Positions 26,584 through 33,321 of a DNA stretch of 49,457 bases are shown piece after piece (the stretch's first letter is position 1; each line of letters opens with the position of its first letter). The stretch lies in NCBI GenBank assembly GCA_013286285.1, contig JABDGA010000007.1, forward strand, positions 1 to 49,457. Direction: 5' to 3'. The position numbers and the translations under genes are program-made. The stretch comes from Alphaproteobacteria bacterium (GTDB lineage: Bacteria > Pseudomonadota > Alphaproteobacteria > Rickettsiales > JABCZZ01). The notes beneath the pieces were generated by a model that searched no databases, was not told the DNA's origin, and worked only from the letters and a program-made list of their open reading frames with translations.

Positions 26584-27450
26584 ATGGTTCTGAAACCTCA
26601 GCCGGAGAGGGCTTGTCCTCTTAATACAATATCACAGTACAAACATTCATTCCCGGTTCATCGGCGTATCCTTCGTATGCAGCGCATTGTTTGCAACGCT
26701 GCTGCCCAGATTCAATTGGAAGTCGTACAGGCTGCCAAGGGCTTTCGTATGATGCCTTGGCTTATCACTCTTACCTACAAGGATGTGGATGGCTATCAAC
26801 CCGGCCATATCCAGCCCATGCTGGATTACCTGTATAAGTGGTTAAAGAGACAGCGTGTTAAACACTGGTGTTCATTATGGGTGGCGGAATTGCAGCAGCG
26901 TGGCGCGGTTCATTACCATATAGCAATCTGGCTTCCTTATGGCGTTACACCCCCTAAACCGGATAAACAAGGCTGGTGGAAGCATGGCTCCACAAATGTA
27001 AGAGACCAGAGTCGCCGTAAGCATAGGAATATCATCTCTTATTTAGCCAAGTATATCAGCAAGGGTACAGGCGCACGTGCGTTTCCCAAAAATTGCCGCA
27101 CCTATGGTTTTCGTAATTTATCTCCTCAGGCTAATTTTTATCGCCGTAAATATACAAAACTCCCTGCTTGGCTTATTCGTATCCTGCCGGATGATGCCAC
27201 TGCTGATAGATGCAGAGAGTGGCCGGATTATTGGTATTCCGAAGATACAGGGAAATCGTACCGGAGTCCCTATGAACTGGACTGGAAATACTCCAAGCTA
27301 ACCGAATATGCGCCTTCTCCTTATGACACTCTGCCATTTGATATAGATTTTATCGAAGATATGGAGGTATTTGACGGTAAATGGATTTGGCACACCGTAA
27401 ACGGGATAAATGCGGATAGGCGGGAGAATCAGGTCTATTATATTGATTAA
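26584..27450 (+). CDS. HUH-type rolling-circle replication initiator (G2P/Rep-like)
   Basis: A 288-residue protein. ITLTYKDVDGYQ forms the first strand motif of HUH endonucleases. AVHYHIAIWLPYG holds the metal-binding His-hydrophobic-His equivalent (H110, H112). The catalytic Tyr motif is ISYLAKYISKG (Y153/Y157, K160). This is the pattern of the REP_ORF2/G2P family of filamentous phages and small rolling-circle plasmids, which nick one strand at a hairpin origin. AGGAG with a six-base spacer precedes the ATG. The C-terminal 100 residues are rich in Trp, Tyr and Pro (WPDYWYSEDTGKSYRSPYEL) and have no helicase motif, so a host helicase would be needed. It is the first gene of the element. Confidence 0.82.
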   Translation: MVLKPQPERACPLNTISQYKHSFPVHRRILRMQRIVCNAAAQIQLEVVQAAKGFRMMPWLITLTYKDVDGYQPGHIQPMLDYLYKWLKRQRVKHWCSLWVAELQQRGAVHYHIAIWLPYGVTPPKPDKQGWWKHGSTNVRDQSRRKHRNIISYLAKYISKGTGARAFPKNCRTYGFRNLSPQANFYRRKYTKLPAWLIRILPDDATADRCREWPDYWYSEDTGKSYRSPYELDWKYSKLTEYAPSPYDTLPFDIDFIEDMEVFDGKWIWHTVNGINADRRENQVYYID

Positions 27451-27684
27451 TATATTGCTTTGCAAGCCATGTAATAAAAATTTAATATTTCCTCGCTATG
27501 AAGAAAGACTGTCAGAAGGTAAAATAATAGTGATTACTACCGGCTTGTTAAAATCCAAAAGCAATTATGTTTTGGATGTAATGCGTAGGTTGTAGCAGAT
27601 ACTCCTGTTGGCGCATGAGAATATTTGCTGAAGCATATATCATTTCCGTGATTTGGAGATGTTTTTTCTAAGGAGGAAAGAAAT

Positions 27685-28245
27685 ATGTCAAAAACAAAAG
27701 CGGCGTACCCAATTTTCGCCGCAATTTGCCTTAGTCTGATGCTGCTGATTGCCGCGTGTGCCGTCGGTAGTGCGGTAAAGCCTGCCACTTCTACTACACC
27801 CACGGCTACACCCACGGCGTTGTGGACTGCATGCCCGTTGACTTCGTATGGCTCTTCCCCAGTATACGAGCCGATGAAAGTGCTGGGCACCCCTATTCAG
27901 GGAATGGCATTCTTTGGGAAAACTGGTAAGGATAACAGCGATTGGTTTGGACTATCCTCTGTTTTTGCAGAGCAGGTAGCTAATAACCGTGTTAGCCTTA
28001 TTGTACCTTTGAAAGTACACTTCTTCGCCTATAAAGTGGGTGATTGCTTGTCGCAGGGAGCATTGTTGTTTGAGCCGGTACGGTATCCTTCTTCCCAAAA
28101 GGAACTTAATTTCCTGACAGGAGAAACGGCGCACAATTTGGGAGGAGTAAATGTTTCCGGTATGGGGACAACGGTAGATATAAAAAACTACCGTGAAGTA
28201 ACCACGCGTACTATCCCTGCGGAAGTCACTATCCTGCTCTCATAG
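27685..28245 (+). CDS. Putative lipoprotein of the integrated element
   Basis: A 186-residue exported protein. It has a basic start, a hydrophobic segment ending LLIAAC (lipobox) and a Thr/Pro-rich linker (STTPTATPTA). A globular domain with two Cys follows (ALWTACPLT; YKVGDCLSQ). No family recognised. AAGGAGG eight bases before the ATG is the strongest ribosome site in the element. A clear terminator follows 22 bases after the stop, so it forms its own transcription unit. The 234 bases between rep and this gene hold nothing obvious. Exclusion, adsorption or envelope modification are possible roles for a lipoprotein carried by such an element; none is supported directly. Confidence 0.7.
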   Translation: MSKTKAAYPIFAAICLSLMLLIAACAVGSAVKPATSTTPTATPTALWTACPLTSYGSSPVYEPMKVLGTPIQGMAFFGKTGKDNSDWFGLSSVFAEQVANNRVSLIVPLKVHFFAYKVGDCLSQGALLFEPVRYPSSQKELNFLTGETAHNLGGVNVSGMGTTVDIKNYREVTTRTIPAEVTILLS

Positions 28246-28267
28246 GGGATAAGCCGGGCAGTAATTG

Positions 28268-28294
28268 AAGAGGGTGCGCCAGCCCTCTTTTTTT
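28268..28294 (+). terminator. Factor-independent terminator after the element lipoprotein gene
   Basis: Stem AAGAGGG/CCCTCTT (28268-28274 with 28283-28289), 8-base loop, followed by a run of T to 28294. Placed 22 bases after the stop codon. Confidence 0.85.
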
Positions 28295-28411
28295 ATGTCA
28301 TAAAATTTCACCATAGGAAGATAAAAGCTAGCAGATTGTTTCGGTCCGCTAATATTTTTCCAACATATTTTTGACCAAATTTGGTTTCTAATATATACTG
28401 ACAATTGAGGG

Positions 28412-28598
28412 GCTCAAATCCCCGTTTGTGCGAATTTGTAGGCTCGTGTCAACAAGTCTTGCTTCCGGCATGTCGTGTCGGGAGTAGACCAAATATAATA
28501 CCCGAAAGGGGAATAAGTCTGCGTCCAAACGGCGTTTGAGCTCCCGATTCCAGTCGGTTTATCCGGCTGGAATTACTCCAACTCAAGGAGTCGGGAGC
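28412..28598 (+). promoter_or_regulatory. Highly structured leader upstream of the element yfiR-like gene, with alternative pairings
   Basis: Two nested long-range pairings close the upstream part: GCTCAAA (28412-28418) with TTTGAGC (28535-28541), and CCGTTTG (28422-28428) with CAAACGG (28526-28532). Inside are AGAC/GTCT and CCC-GAAA-GGG (28501-28510). Downstream, GCTCCCGA (28540-28547) pairs with TCGGGAGC (28591-28598), enclosing a 10-bp hairpin (28548-28572, one G-U) and a CTCC/GGAG hairpin (28576-28590). CTCCCGA can instead pair with TCGGGAG at 28478-28484, so two structures compete. The downstream form buries the AAGGAG and GGGAG that precede the ATG at 28603. It could be a cis-regulatory RNA, or a single-strand DNA origin or packaging structure. 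Confidence 0.6.
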
Positions 28599-28602
28599 AT
28601 AT

Positions 28603-29205
28603 ATGACAGACGAACCGAATTGTATTATCAGGCATCATCAGTCAGCAATCAAGCAATTCATTATTATAGCTTTAATTACAACATACTTATTCGTAGCCTT
28701 ATCCGCACAGGCAAACGAGGCTTCTGAGGAATACTCTATCCGAGCCGCTTTTATCTATAATTTTCTGAAATTCGTCACATGGCCGGGGAAGGACTCTCCC
28801 AGCAAAACCGGTACAGCAACCATATGTGTTCGTGGCGATGTAAGATTTGCAGCCTATCTCCGCACATTACAGGAGAATAAGGCTCAAGGCATTGCCCTTC
28901 GCGTCAATTATCCTGTTACTGCCAGCACTGTTTCCTTGTGCCAAATCCTTATTATAGGTGAATTAGATGAAAAATGTCTTGCTCCTATTCTTGCAGATGC
29001 AAAACACTATCCGGTTTTGACTATAAGCGAAATCAGAAACTTTGCCGATAATGGCGGGATGATAGAAATGGTGCAGGCTGAAAATACGATTGGCCTGTTT
29101 TCCAAGGATAAAATCAATCTGCGGATTAATATCAGCAACGCGCAGCATAGCGGCCTTATTATTGATGCAAGGTTGCTACAAATCGCCGCTGAGGTGATTA
29201 AATGA
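28603..29205 (+). CDS. YfiR/DUF4154-family protein carried by the integrated element
   Basis: A 200-residue exported protein. The N-terminal signal is FIIIALITTYLFVALSAQAN; the mature part opens YSIRAAFIYNFLKFVTWPGK, the DUF4154 hallmark, and has ATICVRGDVRFAAYL, CQILIIGELDE and ISEIRNFADNGGMIEM. It is clearly related to, but diverged from, the chromosomal homologue at 15335-15907 (shared YNFLK-x-WP, C-x-G and GGMIE). YfiR proteins act in the periplasm on inner-membrane signalling enzymes. No partner receptor, kinase or cyclase is encoded on the element, so it may act on a host partner, for instance altering biofilm or envelope signalling. The long structured leader ends four bases before the ATG. 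Confidence 0.85.
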   Translation: MTDEPNCIIRHHQSAIKQFIIIALITTYLFVALSAQANEASEEYSIRAAFIYNFLKFVTWPGKDSPSKTGTATICVRGDVRFAAYLRTLQENKAQGIALRVNYPVTASTVSLCQILIIGELDEKCLAPILADAKHYPVLTISEIRNFADNGGMIEMVQAENTIGLFSKDKINLRINISNAQHSGLIIDARLLQIAAEVIK

Positions 29206-29245
29206 CTTGTTATGAAGTTGGATATATAGTTTCATAAGTTTACGC

Positions 29246-29429
29246 ATGAAAGCCTGCCTCCCGGCGAGGGCAGGGGATAAAAGAGTCAAGCTAAAAACAG
29301 GAAGCTTCATGCATTGCGAATGAAAGCCTCTTTTCCGTTAAGAGGAAAAAGGAAGGTTCGTTAGTCCATGCCATTATATATCCATGAAAGCCTGTTTTTA
29401 TCTTGACGCATAGGGGGATTGCGCCCCCT
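29246..29429. repeat. Triplicated ATGAAAGCCT repeats with hairpins
   Basis: ATGAAAGCCT occurs at 29246, 29320 and 29384. The first two copies run directly into hairpins (CCTGCC/GGGCAGG; CCTCTTTTCC with GGAAAAAGG). The stretch 29285-29310 is an imperfect inverted copy of 29383-29407 (about 25 bp). A GGGGG/CCCCC hairpin follows at 29412-29429. There is no coding sequence in this 265-base space. It could be a single-strand origin, packaging signal or iteron-like Rep site. Confidence 0.65.
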
Positions 29430-29470
29430 TCCATTCATCTGTAATATGTTTCAATACCTACGGACATTTT

Positions 29471-29803
29471 ATGGAAAACGAAGCGCTATTAGCCTATCTG
29501 GATAAAATCTGCACCGATTTCGATGGCGATTCCACGCAACTGGAAACAGCGATTGGCGCTTTCATCTTCGGGCGGCATTTGGGCTGGAAGCCTCTGTTTT
29601 TAATCCATAGCAAACGAACCATGAATAAATATCAGGAGATATTAGGCTTGGATTTCCGCAAGGAATTACCTGAAGTTGGCAAACTGGCACGAAAATCGGT
29701 TGCATGGCGCTCTGCGGAAACGCTTTCCAATTTCTGGAAGGCCGTTACCGGAAATACTCCCGGCCATCGTTCCACCGAGATAGATAAAAAGCCACCTAAA
29801 TGA
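29471..29803 (+). CDS. Hypothetical protein of the integrated element, 110 aa
   Basis: A soluble, largely helical protein. It begins MENEALLAYLDKICTDFDGD and has a central segment GAFIFGRHLGWKPLFLIHSK and a basic, Pro-containing tail. No family recognised. There is no strong ribosome site, but the ATG follows a T-rich stretch 42 bases after the last hairpin of the repeat region. Codon use looks ordinary. It lies between the YfiR-like gene and the excision/integration module, so a role in maintenance or copy control is possible but unsupported. Confidence 0.55.
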   Translation: MENEALLAYLDKICTDFDGDSTQLETAIGAFIFGRHLGWKPLFLIHSKRTMNKYQEILGLDFRKELPEVGKLARKSVAWRSAETLSNFWKAVTGNTPGHRSTEIDKKPPK

Positions 29804-29887
29804 ACTATTGTTCATGCGAATTGAACTTGCATTCATTCCCTATTTCTGTCATACTGGCTTTGTGGGTAAATGAATGTGGAGCGTTTT

Positions 29888-30169
29888 ATGCGTTATCATG
29901 TTTCCTGCAAATCTCCGATTTCTCGTTTTCCGAGGAATCTGGTGTATCTCGTAGATGATGTAGGCTTCGATATTGAAGCTACTGACCCCGGCGAAGCTTT
30001 ATTTCTGGCGTCTATTCGCGTTTTTGGGATTTTATCCAAGGCTGGCAAACGCGGTGCGGCTCTATATCAGAAATCGTTTGGTCATTCTTTTGTATCTGAT
30101 GGTATCCGGCCTGTTCAGGATTGGCTGTTTGTAAATTGTAATGTGAAATCAGTTAATGATTGTAATTGA
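29888..30169 (+). CDS. Hypothetical protein of the integrated element, 93 aa
   Basis: Begins MRYHVSCKSPISRFPRNLVY with later segments EALFLASIRVFGILSKAGKR and FVNCNVKSVNDCN. No family recognised. The frame opens six codons earlier at 29870, but ATG 29888 has GGAG with a six-base spacer and is preferred. Small, basic and probably cytoplasmic. It sits just before the excisionase-like gene. Confidence 0.5.
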   Translation: MRYHVSCKSPISRFPRNLVYLVDDVGFDIEATDPGEALFLASIRVFGILSKAGKRGAALYQKSFGHSFVSDGIRPVQDWLFVNCNVKSVNDCN

Positions 30170-30265
30170 GTTTCTTAAAGGCGTTTAGGGCATTTTAGTA
30201 TTTTATGTTCATTGTATTGGAAAAACTTATGCATATTATCAACAACCTTTACAGTGAGGCATTCG

Positions 30266-30619
30266 ATGTCTGCACCAGTAGATGCGGTAAATTCATCACC
30301 GCTATTGCATAACCACATAATCACGACTTTCAATCTTTTGGAAGCCGCTGCTTTTCTCAAAATGAATCCTGAAGTCTTGCGCCGCAAGGCTAAATCCGGT
30401 GTCGTCCCAGCGGCTAAGGTAGGGAAGTCTTGGGTATTTATCGCCCAAGACCTTGCGGATTATGTGCGTTCCCTGTATAGAACTGCTTGGCAAGCGTTGC
30501 GAGTGCATCATAAGGAGACTTTATGTCACTCTTCAAACGCGGTAACACGTGGTGGATTGATTTCACCACAGCAAGCGGCCAGCGCATTAGATGCTCTGCT
30601 CGCACAGAAGACAAAATAG
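30266..30619 (+). CDS. Excisionase-like helix-turn-helix protein
   Basis: A 117-residue protein with a MerR/excisionase-type winged HTH (HTH_17). FNLLEAAAFLKMNPEVLRRK is the helix-turn-helix, and VPAAKVGKSWVFIAQDLADY is the wing and the usual end of the domain. Such proteins bend DNA to direct integrase toward excision, or regulate element genes. ATG 30266 with GAGG six bases upstream is preferred over an earlier ATG at 30212. The last 97 bases overlap the start of the integrase gene in another frame, a tight arrangement suggesting coupled control of xis and int. Confidence 0.78.
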   Translation: MSAPVDAVNSSPLLHNHIITTFNLLEAAAFLKMNPEVLRRKAKSGVVPAAKVGKSWVFIAQDLADYVRSLYRTAWQALRVHHKETLCHSSNAVTRGGLISPQQAASALDALLAQKTK

Positions 30620-31572
30620 CTGCTCAAGAATACCATGATAAGTTGAAACACGATGCATGGAAGATTGAGCAACTGGGAGAAAAGAGAAAGGATTATACTT
30701 GGGAGGAAGCTGCCTATAAATGGCTGCAAGAGTCATCGCATAAGAAGACGCATCAGAAAGATGTCGCTCATATTGCATGGTTCCATCAGTTTTTCAAAGG
30801 CAAGCTGCTTACTGAGTTAACGAAGGATGTTATCTTCGAGGTTGCTGAGCAGAAACGCAAGGAAACCAGTGGTTCCACAGCGAATCGCCATCTTGCCCTG
30901 ATTAGGGCTATTTTACGACGCGCTGAACATGAATGGGGATGGATAGACAAGGCTCCCTTCATCAGGTTTTACAAAGAACCGAAGCGCCGTATTAGATGGC
31001 TTGAGTCGGAACAGGTAAAAATATTACTTCGAGAATTGCCGGAACATCTGGCGGAGATGGTAATATTTTCGTTAGCGACTGGGCTGCGTCAAGCAAATGT
31101 ACTACGGTTAGAATGGTCACAAGTGAAGATGGCGAGTAAAACCGCATGGATTCACGGAGACCAGGCTAAAGCCGGAAGGGATTTTCACGTTACACTGAAT
31201 GCCCTTGCATTGAAGGTACTGGAAAAACGTTTAGGAAAACATCCCAAGTATGTTTTTACATACAAGGGCAATCCTGTCCGCCAAGCCAGTACCAAGGCTT
31301 GGTACAATGCTTTGACACGTGCCGGGATAGAAAACTTCCGCTGGCATGATTTGCGGCATACTTGGGCAAGTTGGTTAGCTCAAGGAGGCGTGCCTCTGAA
31401 TGTGATTCAGGAAATGGGTGCATGGGAGTCTGTCGAGATGGTCAGGCGCTATGCACACCTTGCTCCTGAGAAATTCGGTAAGTATGCCGCTATTGTAGAT
31501 GATAAGCTACAAGACACATATTTGGCACATGAAGCCCTGCAAGGTTTCTCTGGCTTACCTAACCTGCTGTAA
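30523..31572 (+). CDS. int: Tyrosine site-specific recombinase (integrase)
   Basis: A 349-residue phage-type integrase. The SAM-like N-terminal core-binding domain (about 60-150) is followed by the catalytic domain with R189 (TGLRQANVLRLEW), Lys near 216, H275 and R278 (WHDLRHTWASWLA), W301 in the His/Trp position and nucleophile Y310 (VRRYAHL). All six positions are present, so the enzyme should be active. AAGGAG precedes the ATG. The stop lies three bases before the CCA end of tRNA-Phe, the integration site, as expected for elements whose integrase abuts attR. Confidence 0.95.
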   Translation: MSLFKRGNTWWIDFTTASGQRIRCSARTEDKIAAQEYHDKLKHDAWKIEQLGEKRKDYTWEEAAYKWLQESSHKKTHQKDVAHIAWFHQFFKGKLLTELTKDVIFEVAEQKRKETSGSTANRHLALIRAILRRAEHEWGWIDKAPFIRFYKEPKRRIRWLESEQVKILLRELPEHLAEMVIFSLATGLRQANVLRLEWSQVKMASKTAWIHGDQAKAGRDFHVTLNALALKVLEKRLGKHPKYVFTYKGNPVRQASTKAWYNALTRAGIENFRWHDLRHTWASWLAQGGVPLNVIQEMGAWESVEMVRRYAHLAPEKFGKYAAIVDDKLQDTYLAHEALQGFSGLPNLL

Positions 31573-31574
31573 AA

Positions 31575-31619
31575 TGGTGCCCAGAGCCGGAATCGAACCA
31601 GCGACACAGGGATTTTCAG
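31575..31619. repeat. att direct repeat, right (3' half of tRNA-Phe)
   Basis: Same 45 bases as 26254-26298, here forming part of the intact tRNA-Phe gene. The crossover occurs somewhere within these bases, so the tRNA stays functional after integration. Confidence 0.92.
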
Positions 31620-31650
31620 TCCCTTGCTCTACCAACTGAGCTATCTGGGC
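31575..31650 (-). tRNA. tRNA-Phe (anticodon GAA)
   Basis: A 76-base gene with encoded CCA. The acceptor GCCCAGA pairs with TCTGGGC. The D arm is GCTC...GAGC, the anticodon loop is CTGAAAA with anticodon GAA, and the T arm has GGTTCGATTCC. It is the integration target of the 5.3-kb element; its 3' half is duplicated at 26254-26298. Confidence 0.97.
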
Positions 31651-31832
31651 ATATATTATGAAAAGATTTCAAAAAACAAACCGCTTATAAAAGAAGGACA
31701 GGGTCTTGTCCAGAAACGATTTGAAAATTTCTTTGTGCGACAGGATTCTTTAATTATTGTTTTCTTTCAGTGTTATAAAAGGGGAAGAAGTAATATGGTG
31801 CCTGTTGAAGTGGAGAGCCGCACGCAGCATAA

Positions 31833-31866
31833 ATAAAGGCCGGCCAGTAATGGGGCCGGCCTTTAT
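31833..31866. terminator. Strong bidirectional hairpin terminator
   Basis: A perfect 13-bp stem ATAAAGGCCGGCC with its complement and an 8-base loop. It is flanked by A/T on both sides and lies 22 bases after the stop of the EF-hand gene (minus strand). Confidence 0.8.
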
Positions 31867-31888
31867 CTGGTCATTATTTTGTATAAAA

Positions 31889-32263
31889 TCAGTTATGTTC
31901 CGCTTCCTCGGTATCTCCGTTATCATCCTCATGTGCATGGTGCGCATGCTGCTTCAGTTTTTCCTTTTCCCGCTTCAGCTGTGCCGTAAATTCTTCAAAG
32001 GTCAGCTTGCCATTGTGACTGGCATCGGCTTCTTTGAACCATTTGTGGGTATATTCATCCAGTTCCTTCCGGGTGATGACGCCATTTCCATCCTTATCGA
32101 TAGTATGAAACAGCGCTTCCGTCATCATATGATGGGCTTTATGTTCCCCATCCTGGCGGTATTCACTGCTTGGTTGCGTAGGGGGATAACTATTATCATG
32201 CGTGCATGCTGATGTTGCAAGGGATAGCGATAGCACGCTAAAAATTAATAAAGACCTTTTCAT
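31889..32263 (-). CDS. Exported EF-hand calcium-binding protein
   Basis: A 124-residue protein. The N-terminal signal KRSLLIFSVLSLSLATSAC may be a lipoprotein signal, though the lipobox is imperfect. Two EF-hand loops follow: DKDGNGVITRKEL and DASHNGKLTFEEF. Both have acidic and Asn/Asp ligands at positions 1, 3 and 5 and Glu at 12 (the second has Ser at 3). A Lys/Glu helix and a His/Glu/Asp-rich tail end the protein. It probably binds Ca2+ in the periplasm; the role is unknown. ATG 32263 (with GAGG upstream) is preferred over an in-frame TTG five codons earlier. It is followed by a strong terminator. Confidence 0.82.
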   Translation of the reverse strand: MKRSLLIFSVLSLSLATSACTHDNSYPPTQPSSEYRQDGEHKAHHMMTEALFHTIDKDGNGVITRKELDEYTHKWFKEADASHNGKLTFEEFTAQLKREKEKLKQHAHHAHEDDNGDTEEAEHN

Positions 32264-32461
32264 AACTAAATACCTCAATTTATCTTAATAAAAAACAAGG
32301 CCAAGTTATCCTCAGGCGGTATAAATAATCCGTATGGATTAATAAATTTTATGTGTATTATATCAGGATAAAGGATTTTTGGATGCAGGGTTATGTGTGA
32401 AATGCATGGACGCACCAGCCATTCTTATATGGAAATTTTATCTGAGATCTATATATATGAC

Positions 32462-32542
32462 CTAGTGTACCGTCCCATGCAGTGTTTTACCTAATGGCTT
32501 ATGCCATAGTCTGTAGGCAGCATGGGACGAAAAGTACACTAG
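32462..32542. repeat. Long bulged hairpin 1
   Basis: A 19-bp stem. Left arm CTAGTGTAC plus CGTCCCATGC (32462-32480); right arm GCATGGGACG, a 4-base AAAA bulge, then GTACACTAG (32520-32542). The inner loop contains ATGGC/GCCAT. It lies in the 430-base space upstream of the secreted-protein gene at 32697. Confidence 0.75.
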
Positions 32543-32554
32543 CCATTATAATGA

Positions 32555-32624
32555 GTGTAGTGTTTACCCGCGCAGGCAACGGACTTTCAATCTTGTGGGG
32601 TAAGTGCTGCGCGGGACACTACAC
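32555..32624. repeat. Long bulged hairpin 2 (mirror layout of hairpin 1)
   Basis: A 17-bp stem. Left arm GTGTAGTGT, a 3-base TTA bulge, CCCGCGCA (32555-32574); right arm TGCGCGGG then ACACTACAC (32608-32624). Size and design match hairpin 1, but the bulge is on the opposite arm, as if the unit were inverted. The stem sequences are similar only in outline. Confidence 0.72.
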
Positions 32625-32696
32625 TAGTGAAGGAAGATATAGGATGAAACCGTATTTGCCCGGCGCGGTGCAAAAACACCTTTGGAAAGGAATTTT

Positions 32697-33257
32697 ATGA
32701 GACTACGCACAGTCCTGGTAACTACGTGCATGTTTAGTGCGGTTATGGGCGTTGGCATGCTTCCGGCCATCGCGCAGGATACGGTTGAGCAAAAGGGATT
32801 GGTTCCTTCTTCTGACGCGAAAGAGACGAAGGCGCCGGATCAGCCTTTTGAACATCCCGCCAATGACAGTTCCTATTCAAAGGATGTGCCGGAGAATGAA
32901 CATGCAGGTAAGTCTGAGGCTTCCGACAACGGTAGCGTGCGCTATGTATCTGGTGGCGTAGGCGAGGGCGGCATGAAGGCTATGGATGCGCAGGAAAAAG
33001 ATTATAACCTTAAGCTTACCTTCGTCGCACAGGGTGAATATCTGGCAGATATTAATGTAAATATGACCGATGGCAAGGGTAACAGCGTGCTGGTTACTAA
33101 GACAGAAGGGCCGGTGCTGCTCGTTAAAACACCACCAGGACACTATACCGTCGTAGCCCAGGATGCCGCCGGAACCACGCTTAAAAAATACATTAAGGTA
33201 GGAAAAACCCATCTTTCCACCTATGTATTGCGCTATCCAGATATCACTAATGATTAA
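32697..33257 (+). CDS. Secreted protein with a carboxypeptidase-regulatory-like beta domain
   Basis: A 186-residue protein with a signal peptide (RLRTVLVTTCMFSAVMGVGM ... AIAQ), then a disordered, acidic linker of about 70 residues and a compact beta-rich domain. That domain contains YNLKLTFVAQGEYLADINVN, VLLVKTPPGHYTVVAQDAAG and YIKVGKTHLSTYVLRYPD. The PPGHYTV turn resembles carboxypeptidase-regulatory-like or PEGA folds. Function unknown; probably periplasmic. The ATG has AAGG upstream; a TTG five codons earlier is less likely. The preceding space holds the two long hairpins, which may influence its expression. Confidence 0.7.
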   Translation: MRLRTVLVTTCMFSAVMGVGMLPAIAQDTVEQKGLVPSSDAKETKAPDQPFEHPANDSSYSKDVPENEHAGKSEASDNGSVRYVSGGVGEGGMKAMDAQEKDYNLKLTFVAQGEYLADINVNMTDGKGNSVLVTKTEGPVLLVKTPPGHYTVVAQDAAGTTLKKYIKVGKTHLSTYVLRYPDITND

Positions 33258-33321
33258 GGTTTGTTTGAAAAGGCATAGCAGCCTTTCCAGGCGGGGCTAA
33301 GAGGTCGGGAGGCTACGCTCT

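Larger units (their letters stand above)
26254..31574. mobile_element. Integrated element of about 5.3 kb in tRNA-Phe with HUH Rep and tyrosine integrase
   Basis: Bounded by a perfect 45-bp direct repeat of the tRNA-Phe 3' half (26254-26298 and 31575-31619). All confident genes inside run on the plus strand: HUH Rep, lipoprotein, YfiR-like protein, two unknowns, an excisionase-like HTH protein and a tyrosine integrase next to the tRNA. The order and the tRNA site are typical of site-specific integrative elements. Rep points to rolling-circle replication of an excised circle, as in inoviruses and small RC plasmids. No Zot-like ATPase, coat or relaxase gene was recognised. Two intergenic spaces (28409-28598 and 29246-29429) are rich in hairpins and may hold replication origins or RNA elements. 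Confidence 0.85.

Noticed and set aside
28424-28600. Group II intron start (GTGCG) or a c-di-GMP riboswitch in the structured leader
   Set aside because: There is no domain V, no reverse transcriptase and no GEMM core sequence. Only the 5' bases GTGCG match, which is weak evidence.
29246-29393. CRISPR-like array from the three ATGAAAGCCT repeats
   Set aside because: The unit is only 10 bases, spacing is uneven (74 and 64), copies extend into different hairpins, and there are no cas genes in the window.
26254-31574. Complete filamentous prophage
   Set aside because: No Zot/pI ATPase, coat, minor coat or secretin gene could be recognised. Only Rep and integrase support a phage-like origin.
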